Made by a program: the position numbers and the translations under genes. Shown here piece after piece: positions 43,211-49,646 of a stretch of 59,431 bases of DNA; the stretch's first letter is position 1; every line of letters starts with the position of its first letter. The stretch comes from a virus. The DNA lies in IMG/VR virus record IMGVR_UViG_3300014962_000006, positions 1-59,431 of that record; one strand, 5' to 3'. The notes under the pieces were generated by a model that was not told where the DNA came from, searched no databases, and saw only the letters and a list, made by a program, of their open reading frames with translations.

Positions 43211-43239
43211 AGAATATCATAGTGGGAAATGAGGGTCAA
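43211..43239 (-). promoter_or_regulatory. Sigma-70-like promoter of the HNH gene
   Basis: On the minus strand TTGACC (43234-43239), 17 bases, TATTCT (43211-43216), about 18 bases before the start codon. Confidence 0.7.
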
Positions 43240-43513
43240 GTGGGTGGGGGCTTCATCGGGCGTAAGCCCGTGTGTGGAGTGGTAAATTCTTGGTCCGGGG
43301 GCGGGGGGCGTCGGCACTTGTCGCCATTCTAATGGCTCATCCTTCTTGTTGGTGGTGATAGAAGGTGGGGGAAATGAACAACTTCGCCCACGACCAATCA
43401 ACGGGTTACAGCGCAAGCGGTAGCTTGACCCAAAAAGAAAGCGGCACAATTGGCTCCGGTTGAGTTTGCCGGGGGTACCCCATGGGTAGATACCCCGCTG
43501 AAATGGGCGAAAG

Positions 43514-43536
43514 GGACACGAAATGTCCGTTACGGG
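43514..43536 (+). promoter_or_regulatory. Hairpin element, variant copy 1
   Basis: GGACA, loop CGAAA, TGTCC, then GTTACGGG. It resembles the hairpin elements that precede ribosome binding sites at 45267, 46862 and others, but here no gene follows directly. Confidence 0.5.
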
Positions 43537-43635
43537 TAGCTAGAATTGGTGACCATATCCTTAATAGCACCTTCGGTGGTTTGAGCCATACCGGCGACTG
43601 AGGCAAGGGGACAAAAAATAATTTTTGAAGTCCAC

Positions 43636-43662
43636 TAAAGTTTTTTTGTGAGATGCCGATAC
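43636..43662 (+). promoter_or_regulatory. Sigma-28-type promoter P1
   Basis: TAAAGTTT (43636-43643), 11 bases, GCCGATAC (43655-43662). This matches the FliA consensus at 15 of 16 positions. It begins the plus arm and leads to the gene at 43711. Confidence 0.8.
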
Positions 43663-43710
43663 AGGTGTTATAAACAACGGCCTGGTGGCCAAAGATGAGG
43701 AACAACAACC

Positions 43711-44103
43711 ATGGCATATAACCCCTACTCAATTACCCTCCTAAAATGGGAGGACATCGCGACTGCCGAGTCTTCCGAATTCGGTGAGTACGAGAGAACG
43801 GGCGAGGACATGAGGGAATTAACCTATAACTGGGACCTGACTGGACTACTTCAAGCGGCCGACCAATTCGTTTGGTGGATAAGTCAGCACGTTGGACCCC
43901 ATGAGCGGCCGTCACTGGACGCCCGTTTGCGGTTTGATTACGCGTGGGAGACCGTCTATGGCGAAGATGGCGTTGAAAACTATACCAACGGAGAGACCGC
44001 CTATACCAGAGTTACGGTTTTGTTTCCCGAGGGCTTCACTGACCGCGGTCGTTTAGCTTTCAATGCGGCCGTCGAGAGAGCGCTTAATAAACTGGCCAAA
44101 TAA
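43711..44103 (+). CDS. Hypothetical protein, 130 residues; first gene of the plus arm
   Basis: Directly downstream of promoter P1, with GAGG upstream of the ATG. It is acidic and Tyr/Trp-rich (SITLLKWEDIATAESSEFGE; LTYNWDLTGLLQAADQF). It is likely the first gene expressed after infection from this side. Function not recognised. Confidence 0.7.
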   Translation: MAYNPYSITLLKWEDIATAESSEFGEYERTGEDMRELTYNWDLTGLLQAADQFVWWISQHVGPHERPSLDARLRFDYAWETVYGEDGVENYTNGETAYTRVTVLFPEGFTDRGRLAFNAAVERALNKLAK

Positions 44104-44114
44104 ATAATTTAACC

Positions 44115-44130
44115 GGGCCCCTCGGGGCCC
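44115..44130 (+). terminator. GC-rich hairpin after the first plus-arm gene
   Basis: GGGCCC (44115-44120), loop CTCG, GGGCCC (44125-44130). Only a weak T-run follows (CTTTTG at 44140-44145), so it may attenuate rather than end transcription. Confidence 0.5.
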
Positions 44131-44161
44131 CTAGTGAAACTTTTGTAACAAAGGAGTTATT

Positions 44162-44359
44162 ATGCTTTTTTCTTTTTTAATAAGCAATGAGGACCAAACG
44201 GTCTTCAGAAATGAGGTCACGGGCCTCATTCTCACAGCAAGCGCCAGAGACTTGTTATTATGGGGCTCCGAAGGGCGGTACTGCGGTACTGTCGTCAAAT
44301 GGAGCCAGTATTATGTTGGTTCTAAACCGTTTATTCACGTGACGGAGGTTGTGTCATGA
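44162..44359 (+). CDS. Hypothetical protein, 65 residues
   Basis: AAAGGAG lies seven bases before the ATG. A hydrophobic N-terminus (MLFSFLISN) leads into a mixed sequence (GLILTASARDLLLWGSEGRY). Its TGA overlaps the next ATG. No family recognised. Confidence 0.65.
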   Translation: MLFSFLISNEDQTVFRNEVTGLILTASARDLLLWGSEGRYCGTVVKWSQYYVGSKPFIHVTEVVS

Positions 44360-44505
44360 CCCCAGTGCAAGAAATAACGCACCTAATAGGTGCAATAGAC
44401 CGTCTACGGTCTGAGGCTGATAGCGGTGAAGCGCTGGAGCGCTTGAGAACCCTGGAATTGTGTTTAATTGAGGCGGCCCGCCGCCTCGGACAGGAGGCCG
44501 TATGA
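44356..44505 (+). CDS. Small helical protein, 49 residues
   Basis: ATGA-coupled to the genes on either side. The sequence (MTPVQEITHLIGAIDRLRS and a RLRTLELCLIEAARRLG run) is one amphipathic helical protein. It was not named as a gene by length alone; the perfect coupling supports it. Confidence 0.6.
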   Translation: MTPVQEITHLIGAIDRLRSEADSGEALERLRTLELCLIEAARRLGQEAV

Positions 44506-44588
44506 TAATATTCATACTTCTCTATCTATCCCTAATTATTCTTTCACCGTTCCTGATTGTTGCCCTAGTGACTAGGGCATTGAGCTAA
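44502..44588 (+). CDS. 28-residue membrane micropeptide
   Basis: MIIFILLYLSLIILSPFLI continues for nine more residues (VALVTRALS). It is nearly all membrane helix. The ATG overlaps the previous stop, and GGAGG lies upstream. The terminator at 44601..44630 follows. It could modify a host membrane process. Confidence 0.55.
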   Translation: MIIFILLYLSLIILSPFLIVALVTRALS

Positions 44589-44600
44589 AACAAAAACCGG

Positions 44601-44630
44601 CCGGGCCCATTGCGGCCCGGTTTCTTTTTA
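44601..44630 (+). terminator. Intrinsic terminator
   Basis: CCGGGCC (44601-44607) pairs with GGCCCGG (44614-44620), followed by TTTCTTTTTA. It ends the first short plus-arm transcript from P1. Confidence 0.9.
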
Positions 44631-44657
44631 GTGGAACTAAGCCAATGCACACCCCTG

Positions 44658-44730
44658 TCACATCACACCGACGATGCGTCACACCGCTATCACATCACAC
44701 CGACGATGCGTCACACCGCTATCACGTCAC
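44658..44730 (+). repeat. 32-bp tandem repeat, two copies plus a partial third
   Basis: The unit at 44658-44689 is repeated exactly at 44690-44721, and TCACGTCAC begins a third with one change. Each unit holds a GACG-ATG-CGTC inverted repeat and TCACACC motifs. It lies just after the terminator and outside clear genes, so a protein-binding array or recombination relic is possible. Confidence 0.75.
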
Positions 44731-44771
44731 ACCCCCGTCACCTATTTTCTTTTCACCGCCCAAAGCCTGAA

Positions 44772-44824
44772 CAGGTAAAGGCGGCAAAGGACAGTGATAA
44801 CTGCCCGATACAACAGGTAAAGGC
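44772..44824 (+). other. Two CAGGTAAAGGC copies flanking a hairpin element
   Basis: CAGGTAAAGGC at 44772-44782 and 44814-44824 surround the hairpin element GGACAG (44789-44794), loop TGATAA, CTGCCC (44801-44806), GATACA. A weak frame from 44610 to 44849 runs through it and ends with QVKA-containing peptide; I consider it doubtful as a gene. Confidence 0.5.
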
Positions 44825-44871
44825 CGATGGCATGATAGATGCAATATAAATAGCAATAAGAGGAGAGACGT

Positions 44872-45084
44872 ATGGAAACTTTCTACCAATTTCTCGAGGA
44901 CAATCATTATTTTTGGGATAGGAAAGACCAGAACCACATATGGGTAGCCTTAAATGGCTACCGTTGCTATGACGATAGGCGCACATCGCTTGAGGCTGCT
45001 GCTAAACAGGTAAAGGCGGTTCTTGTCGGAGAAGATTTCGATTCCCATTCCGGCAAAACGTTTTATGTCTTTAAACATAAATGA
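44872..45084 (+). CDS. Hypothetical protein, 70 residues
   Basis: ATG after AGAGGAGAGACGT. The protein is Tyr/Trp/His-rich (FYQFLEDNHYFWDRKDQNH) with an AAAKQVKAVLV segment encoded by a copy of the 11-mer CAGGTAAAGGC at 45007. No family recognised. Confidence 0.65.
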   Translation: METFYQFLEDNHYFWDRKDQNHIWVALNGYRCYDDRRTSLEAAAKQVKAVLVGEDFDSHSGKTFYVFKHK

Positions 45085-45094
45085 GGTAAAGACC

Positions 45095-45259
45095 ATGAGC
45101 ATCAAATATAAATTGGACCTTAGTAAATACAATTTGGTGGAGCTCGAGTGCTTCCTCGAGGAAGGCATCATCACCGTTGATGAACTTGATAGCGAGGTAA
45201 AGGCGCGAGGCTTGACTCACGACTGGGTCACACCCCATGGTAGTAAAGTACAGCACTAA
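45095..45259 (+). CDS. Small protein with short helical domain, 54 residues
   Basis: ATG at 45095 after GAGGTAAAGACC. The sequence (KYNLVELECFLEEGIITVDEL) looks like a short helix-turn-helix-type or leucine-rich pair of helices. A variant 11-mer repeat is in the frame at 45194. No family recognised. Confidence 0.6.
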   Translation: MSIKYKLDLSKYNLVELECFLEEGIITVDELDSEVKARGLTHDWVTPHGSKVQH

Positions 45260-45266
45260 TCGTCAA

Positions 45267-45292
45267 GGGCACTTTAGTGCCCGATACAGGAG
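45267..45292 (+). promoter_or_regulatory. Hairpin element joined to a ribosome binding site
   Basis: GGGCAC, loop TTTA, GTGCCC (45277-45282), GATACA, then GGAG (45289-45292), the ribosome binding site of the gene at 45300. Confidence 0.65.
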
Positions 45293-45299
45293 ACCCATT

Positions 45300-45527
45300 A
45301 TGCTCTTTTCTATCAGGTATGGTATGACAGGTAAAAGCCGGGAATGTGAAGCAGAAGTTTGCTATCGGACGGGTACCCTAGTTTCCGGCTACTGGCTCGA
45401 TGATGACTCTGAAATGACGGACGAGGACCTCCTGATGGTAGAAGAGGCCTTCGAGTATGAACTACGGGAAGAGGCCATCGGCTACCGAGCTGAAGAGGCT
45501 TACGACAGGTGGAAGGACGGAGAATGA
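45300..45527 (+). CDS. Acidic hypothetical protein, 75 residues
   Basis: I start at the ATG at 45300, seven bases after GGAG, not at the earlier in-frame codon. It reads MLFSIRYGMTGKSREC then becomes very acidic (DDDSEMTDEDLLMVEEAFEY). An acidic DNA-mimic or regulator is possible, but this is only composition. Confidence 0.65.
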   Translation: MLFSIRYGMTGKSRECEAEVCYRTGTLVSGYWLDDDSEMTDEDLLMVEEAFEYELREEAIGYRAEEAYDRWKDGE

Positions 45528-45567
45528 TTGGGTACTTTGTTGAAGTAAAAAAGTTGCAAAATAGTAC

Positions 45568-45594
45568 TAAAGATTTTTTACGTTCGTCCGATAA
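45568..45594 (+). promoter_or_regulatory. Sigma-28-type promoter P2
   Basis: TAAAGATT (45568-45575), 11 bases, TCCGATAA (45587-45594). The spacer and -10 are the same as in P3. AAGTAAAAAA upstream resembles an A-tract UP element. The gap 45528-45800 also holds the hairpin element at 45675. Confidence 0.8.
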
Positions 45595-45674
45595 GTAAGT
45601 TATAAGACGCGGACAGGATGCCGCACCAAGCTCCAAATATACTCCAGTTTAGCTACGTTAGGACAAATTGTCAA

Positions 45675-45690
45675 GGACACGTAAGTGTCC
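45675..45690 (+). promoter_or_regulatory. Hairpin element
   Basis: GGACAC, loop GTAA, GTGTCC, followed by GCTACA. It lies in the leader of the P2 transcript, about 110 bases before the next gene. A second perfect hairpin, CCATAC-CTTT-GTATGG, lies at 45762-45777. Confidence 0.6.
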
Positions 45691-45800
45691 GCTACAAGTC
45701 AAGGCTTACCACCACAACGCTATGGACGGCGTTCCTCCCTTGACACTACCCAGTAATCAACGCCATACCTTTGTATGGTATCACAATAGGAGACCCCGAT

Positions 45801-46130
45801 ATGAGCACGATTTACAACAAGGCAGTGAAACTCTTCAAAGTGAGACCCGAGTTACTCGAAGATGCCAAAGATGTCGTTAGTTTTTGGACCGAGGATGAGC
45901 TCGAAACTCAGTGCAATGACTTGCTTGACGAAACTTTACCTGAAGTAGTTATCGGTAACTATTCCTATTCCCCTTCTCGTGTCTTGGCTGAAGTTGACCC
46001 CATCGCTCACCGCCAAGAGGTACTAACATATATTGACAACATGGACGTGGTAGAAGTCAACGGACTTTACTTTGACCAAAATGAGATGGAAGATTTTATT
46101 GAACAACACACCACCAGCGAGGTTATATAA
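45801..46130 (+). CDS. Hypothetical protein, 109 residues
   Basis: ATG with GGAG eight bases upstream; first gene after P2. It is acidic and helical (LLEDAKDVVSFWTEDELETQ) with a C-terminal DFIEQHTTSEVI. No family recognised. Confidence 0.7.
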   Translation: MSTIYNKAVKLFKVRPELLEDAKDVVSFWTEDELETQCNDLLDETLPEVVIGNYSYSPSRVLAEVDPIAHRQEVLTYIDNMDVVEVNGLYFDQNEMEDFIEQHTTSEVI

Positions 46131-46131
46131 T

Positions 46132-46362
46132 ATGCGTCGTGAAACTGCCACAATAGCCGAAATTGATACCATCCTAGTTGGGAATACCCCCCACCACTTT
46201 GTGCAGGTATATTATACCAGCTCCGATAATAAATTATCGGGGTGGCTACGGTCTACCCAGCCCCACTACATTGGTGCCCTTGTTGAGGTAGCCTTCACCG
46301 AGAAGCAGGACAGATTAGGGAATAGTTACGAGCAACCCTCTATCGTGGGGGTAATCAGATGA
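46132..46362 (+). CDS. Hypothetical protein, 76 residues
   Basis: ATG immediately after the previous stop, with GAGG nine bases upstream. Beta-rich (VGNTPHHFVQVYYTSSDNKL). It overlaps the next gene at ATGA. No family recognised. Confidence 0.65.
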   Translation: MRRETATIAEIDTILVGNTPHHFVQVYYTSSDNKLSGWLRSTQPHYIGALVEVAFTEKQDRLGNSYEQPSIVGVIR

Positions 46363-46679
46363 GCATCAGTACCATACTAATTACTGGTGGTGGACTTCTA
46401 CTCGGATACTTCTTTGGCAAGAATCTTTACATCCTCTACCGAGTCAAGAAGATACTAACTGAAGGCAAAAATGCCCGCTTTGAGATTGAATGGGCTAGCG
46501 GTGCGGTTACTTATCGGATACTCAAATACGCCGAGGAGAGACATTTACCGATGCTGTGTCGGATACTAGCCACAGTAACTATGAGACAAGACGGGGATAC
46601 CCTAGTATCTGACCAGGTAAAGGCCGTGAAGATTGTTCATAGAAACTGGCCGGACCAGGAAAAGAGTGCTGCGTTATGA
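46359..46679 (+). CDS. Membrane-anchored protein, 106 residues
   Basis: An N-terminal membrane helix (STILITGGGLLLGYFFG) is followed by a cytoplasmic-type domain. The C-terminal SDQVKAVKIV is encoded by the 11-mer at 46614. It is ATGA-coupled to both neighbours. Function unknown. Confidence 0.65.
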   Translation: MSISTILITGGGLLLGYFFGKNLYILYRVKKILTEGKNARFEIEWASGAVTYRILKYAEERHLPMLCRILATVTMRQDGDTLVSDQVKAVKIVHRNWPDQEKSAAL

Positions 46680-46849
46680 AAACCGAAACCTTTTTTATGG
46701 ACAGTGAAGGGGATGCATTAAAGTTCGTGGCCAAATGTGCCGAGGAGGGGATAGAAGCGGCGTTGTTACCAGCCAAAAAAGAAGATGGCCGCTTAGTTTA
46801 CCCAGTCAAAGTAAAGTATCACTTCAAGAATGTGGCTAAGGAAGATTAA
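46676..46849 (+). CDS. Small acidic protein, 57 residues
   Basis: ATGA-coupled to the membrane protein. Reads MKTETFFMDSEGDALKFV with a later VKVKYHFKN beta segment. No family recognised. Confidence 0.6.
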   Translation: MKTETFFMDSEGDALKFVAKCAEEGIEAALLPAKKEDGRLVYPVKVKYHFKNVAKED

Positions 46850-46861
46850 CCCAGCGACAAA

Positions 46862-46888
46862 GGACAGCATAGCTGTCCGTTACAGGAG
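46862..46888 (+). promoter_or_regulatory. Hairpin element joined to a ribosome binding site
   Basis: After GCGACAAA comes GGACAG, loop CATAG, CTGTCC (46873-46878), GTTACA, GGAG (46885-46888). This is the clearest member of the family, just before the GTG start at 46897. Confidence 0.7.
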
Positions 46889-46896
46889 AACATGCC

Positions 46897-47115
46897 GTGA
46901 ACGACGTAATCGGATTTGACAATGTAGCTTACTTTGATTCAGCACAGGAACGTGAATGGTTCTTGGCCAATGTGGAAGGTATCCCCGCTGTGACGATGAC
47001 CAAATTACCCGCCATAACTCGAGACGATATCGAAATGTGGCCGTTGGTTATCGTCTTTGGGGAACCGACCGAGACCCCAATTGACTTACCACCCACTATC
47101 AACGTCCCATTTTGA
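46897..47115 (+). CDS. Hypothetical protein, 72 residues, GTG start
   Basis: GTG is preceded by GGAG at eight bases; the in-frame ATG at 46892 opens another frame that stops at once. Contains an FDSAQEREWFLANVEGIPAV segment. No family recognised. Confidence 0.6.
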   Translation: MNDVIGFDNVAYFDSAQEREWFLANVEGIPAVTMTKLPAITRDDIEMWPLVIVFGEPTETPIDLPPTINVPF

Positions 47116-47126
47116 GAGGAGCTTTT

Positions 47127-47417
47127 ATGAGTAAGAGTGAAATCACTTCCAGTATCCAACTCGCAGCCCGGTTAACAGATGCCCTTTACCGGGAGGGAAT
47201 TGTCAACTCCGACAGCGCTCAAGCCCTGTTTGATGTCCTCGCCGACGCGCTCGAAAAAAGACCCGATGTGGTAGCTTCGGTTAGTGAGGACCTTACTACC
47301 CGGCAACAGGATATCGATGCCTCCTTCAGGGAAGTACTCAATCGACTCGACGAGCTAGAGCAAGACTATCTCCGTACCTATCACAAAACCATCGAGGTGC
47401 GTTCCAATGAAGACTGA
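47127..47417 (+). CDS. Helical protein, 96 residues
   Basis: I chose the ATG at 47127 after GAGGAGC. Nearly all helix, with a coiled-coil end (FREVLNRLDELEQDYLR). The tail overlaps the small frame at 47407. Function unknown. Confidence 0.65.
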   Translation: MSKSEITSSIQLAARLTDALYREGIVNSDSAQALFDVLADALEKRPDVVASVSEDLTTRQQDIDASFREVLNRLDELEQDYLRTYHKTIEVRSNED

Positions 47418-47505
47418 GATGAATCCAACCAAGTTACTAAGGAAGAGACTTGTTTATAACTTAAGCGCCAGAATTAATAAGCTAAAAAAGGAGGGTAAAA
47501 TATGA
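47407..47505 (+). CDS. 32-residue basic peptide
   Basis: A short frame overlapping the ends of both neighbours (ATGA at 47502). Lys/Arg-rich (KLLRKRLVYNLSARINKLKK). The packed layout supports translation, but a chance frame is possible. Confidence 0.4.
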   Translation: MKTEMNPTKLLRKRLVYNLSARINKLKKEGKI

Positions 47506-47879
47506 GCGACAATAAAAAAGACAATGTCATTCCCTTCATTAAGGAAAAAGAGACGAGAGCTATTATCAAGTTCCAGTTTAGTGAGGCGAGTAAGAGGAAA
47601 GTAAAGGAAACTCTAGACAATATTAACGCACAAATGGAAGACTTAAAGGAATCAGTAAGGAAGCAGAGGGAATACCTTTCAGGTACGGCACATGTTGAGA
47701 TGCTCGCCCCCGAGGAAAGGCGGGCCGAAGAGATGACCAGCACCCTCAATGAAAGTGAATTAGAAAAAGAGTACAGGAGAAAGCAAGATGAGATGCGGAA
47801 AAAAAGAGAAGAGAATAACCGGAGCGTTACTAGGTCTTATAATCTCCGCCATCCTTCTCGGGACGACAGGAAGAAGTGA
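47502..47879 (+). CDS. Coiled-coil protein, 125 residues
   Basis: Charged helices (KETLDNINAQMEDLKESVRK) make up most of it, with a basic C-terminus (RSYNLRHPSRDDRKK). It overlaps the start of the transglycosylase gene by 92 bases. It may be a small chaperone or regulator for lysis, but there is no evidence of that. Confidence 0.6.
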   Translation: MSDNKKDNVIPFIKEKETRAIIKFQFSEASKRKVKETLDNINAQMEDLKESVRKQREYLSGTAHVEMLAPEERRAEEMTSTLNESELEKEYRRKQDEMRKKREENNRSVTRSYNLRHPSRDDRKK

Positions 47880-48405
47880 GCCACTGGGTCCCCTCGCACC
47901 CGAATTAATGGCTTGGCATGATTGTGGGGTAACGCTGGCCAGCGACAAGGCTGTAAATCCTGAACAGGTAAAGGCCGCGATGTACGCTCTCGGTACGAGC
48001 AGCGTTGATACCTCGCCCCGCTTCTTGACCTTCGCTGCTACTGTTATCGCCGCCGAATCGGGTTTCAATCACCGAGCCGTTTCAGGCTCGGGTGCCTACG
48101 GCCTCATGCAAGTCACCCTCATAGGAGCAAAGGAGGCAGCCATCCAGTGCCGCCTTCCTTTTGCTCGGGGGGTTGAAGACAGTGTCCTCCTAGCGAGGCT
48201 AATGGATAGCCGAGCGAATGTCAAGTATGGAACCTGTCTCTTGAAGTATTATTTGGACCAAGTGAATGGGGACCGTACTTTAGCGTTAGTTCTTTATAAT
48301 GGGGGCTATGTCCAGTTGACACGCTTCCTCAATACCGGTACCTTATCTAAAGAGACAACGGAGTATGTCCTCCGTGTCAGTTCTTACCTTGGGAGATGTA
48401 GATGA
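47788..48405 (+). CDS. Exported lytic transglycosylase (SLT-like)
   Basis: A 205-residue protein with an N-terminal membrane or signal helix (TGALLGLIISAILLGTTG). The catalytic Glu90 is in AAESGFNHRAVSGSGAYGLM, the signature of Slt-type lytic transglycosylases that cleave peptidoglycan glycan strands, and LVLYNGG follows. The start lies inside the coiled-coil gene, preceded by GGAG. It is placed in the early arm, far from the virion genes, and coupled to the exported ClpP-like gene. It could be an early wall remodelling enzyme or an endolysin with signal-anchor. Confidence 0.8.
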   Translation: MRCGKKEKRITGALLGLIISAILLGTTGRSEPLGPLAPELMAWHDCGVTLASDKAVNPEQVKAAMYALGTSSVDTSPRFLTFAATVIAAESGFNHRAVSGSGAYGLMQVTLIGAKEAAIQCRLPFARGVEDSVLLARLMDSRANVKYGTCLLKYYLDQVNGDRTLALVLYNGGYVQLTRFLNTGTLSKETTEYVLRVSSYLGRCR

Positions 48406-49109
48406 AGTCTTTTATCCTCACTTTAATAGCGCTGTTTTGTAGCTCAACTGCTTTTTCAAAAGGGAAAGTTGAGTTTGACCCAGCTAGGACTATCCTCCTT
48501 AATGGAGTAATTAGTGGTGAAATATATGAGCCGATGGTAAATACTATGAAAGCTTTGGCCAAAGAAGGGGACACTATCAACATCATCATCTCCTCACCGG
48601 GTGGGGAAGTAGTTGCGGGCTCCCTCCTCATCGACAGAATGGAACAGATGAAATTGGCCGGTATCAAGTTCCGATGTGCAGTAAGGGATGTGGCTGCATC
48701 CATGGCATTCCAAATACTGCTACACTGTAACGAGCGGTATGCTACCCCTCATTCCTTTCTCCTCTGGCACCCAGTTAGAATATTTGCTCGTGGTGTGATG
48801 ACATCAGACATGGCGTATACTTTGGCTAGTCAATTAGCGGAAGCGGATGAGGTCGCATTGCACGACCTGAAAGCGTACCTGATTATGCCTGAAGCTGAGC
48901 TACTATGGCACTTCCGAAATGAGACACTCCACCAAGCTATCAACCTAATGCTCCTATCACCATCCTTCTTCAAGAAAGTAACGAATGATATCAATGGACT
49001 GTACTCATCTGATGTTGCCCTTGATACCTCTTCCCTCTCTTCCGGTTTCGGTATCAATCAAGTCATTTACATCCACGAGAGATTCCTATCACCGAAGAAG
49101 AATAAGTAG
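48402..49109 (+). CDS. Exported ClpP-like serine protease
   Basis: A 235-residue protein. The N-terminus (MKSFILTLIALFCSSTAFSK) is a clear signal peptide. The ClpP fold motifs are present: NIIISSPGGEVVAGSLLID, the catalytic Ser100 in AASMAFQIL, and His123 in FLLWHPV. A Clp-type protease normally works in the cytosol with an ATPase; an exported phage copy is unusual and resembles SppA-style placement. ATGA overlap couples it to the transglycosylase. Possible targets are periplasmic or membrane proteins, or a holin partner. This last part is inference. Confidence 0.75.
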   Translation: MKSFILTLIALFCSSTAFSKGKVEFDPARTILLNGVISGEIYEPMVNTMKALAKEGDTINIIISSPGGEVVAGSLLIDRMEQMKLAGIKFRCAVRDVAASMAFQILLHCNERYATPHSFLLWHPVRIFARGVMTSDMAYTLASQLAEADEVALHDLKAYLIMPEAELLWHFRNETLHQAINLMLLSPSFFKKVTNDINGLYSSDVALDTSSLSSGFGINQVIYIHERFLSPKKNK

Positions 49110-49132
49110 TAAGTAACAGGTACCTTGCGACA

Positions 49133-49217
49133 AAGGACACGCCGCTCTCATGGGGAGAGCGCCCTAAAGGGCTGACCGAAGGTCAGGCGACATCTCTGAT
49201 GCCCGTTACAGAAAGGA
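49133..49217 (+). promoter_or_regulatory. Extended hairpin element before the 49225 gene
   Basis: Starts GCGACAAAGGACAC like the other elements, then CGCTCTC/GAGAGCG (49143-49149 with 49155-49161), GCCC-TAAA-GGGC, TGACC-GAA-GGTCA (49173-49185) and finally TGCCCGTTACAGAAAGG before the ATG. It looks like a multi-stem leader RNA rather than one hairpin. Confidence 0.6.
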
Positions 49218-49224
49218 AAAGAAT

Positions 49225-49491
49225 ATGAGACTCAGACTAGCGTTCAAACTTCATGGTGAGGAAGCGGAGTTAGCCCGGCAGATGGCCGATGCTGCAGGCA
49301 TCGAGCCCGATAAAATAGCCAAGCTTGCGATGCAAAGATATATGCAAGATGTAATGGACCGAGCTTACGCTTACCAAAAAGAAATGGAGAAGAACAATGT
49401 ATCAGGACAATCCAGCAATCCCGACTCAGTCAACTCTTCTGGAGTTGTTCCGTCTCCATCGGACGCCCTTCCTAGCCAGACACCAGGATAG
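49225..49491 (+). CDS. Helical protein, 88 residues
   Basis: ATG with GAAAGGAAAAG upstream. The first 60 residues are amphipathic helix (AELARQMADAAGIEPDKIAK); the last third is Ser/Pro-rich. A ribbon-helix-helix-like DNA-binding protein is possible, but not certain. The next gene overlaps it by 95 bases. Confidence 0.6.
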   Translation: MRLRLAFKLHGEEAELARQMADAAGIEPDKIAKLAMQRYMQDVMDRAYAYQKEMEKNNVSGQSSNPDSVNSSGVVPSPSDALPSQTPG

Positions 49492-49639
49492 CCGTCGGCT
49501 CTGGAAGATACTTGGCTTCGGGCCGAATGGTGATTACGTGGTTGGGTGGGTGGTCGGCTACGACAATCCGGAGTTGGTCAAGTTAAAGAAAGATGAACGG
49601 GCTTGGGTGTATATCAACAGTGTGGGACCGAATGAGTGA
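49397..49639 (+). CDS. Hypothetical protein, 80 residues
   Basis: ATG with GGAG seven bases upstream, in a different frame from the gene it overlaps. Contains FRLHRTPFLARHQDSRRLWK and a GWVVGYDNPEL segment. No family recognised. Confidence 0.6.
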   Translation: MYQDNPAIPTQSTLLELFRLHRTPFLARHQDSRRLWKILGFGPNGDYVVGWVVGYDNPELVKLKKDERAWVYINSVGPNE

Positions 49640-49646
49640 GGCCAGT

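Larger units (their letters stand above)
43240..43710. other. Divergent intergenic region between the two arms
   Basis: About 470 bases without a clear gene. It holds short hairpins (GGGCGTAAGCCC near 43258, a GGGGTA/TACCCC pair near 43462-43485), the first hairpin element at 43514..43536 and a sigma-28-type promoter at 43636..43662. It is the main transcription divide. An origin of replication could lie here, but I see no iterons or DnaA-box cluster. Confidence 0.55.

Noticed and set aside
44658-44730. CRISPR array
   Set aside because: The two 32-bp units are directly adjacent with no spacer and there are no cas genes; it is a plain tandem repeat.
44610-44849. 79-codon frame through the tandem repeat and 11-mer
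   Set aside because: Starts in a terminator at a TTG codon, has no ribosome binding site and runs through repeats; kept only as a repeat region.
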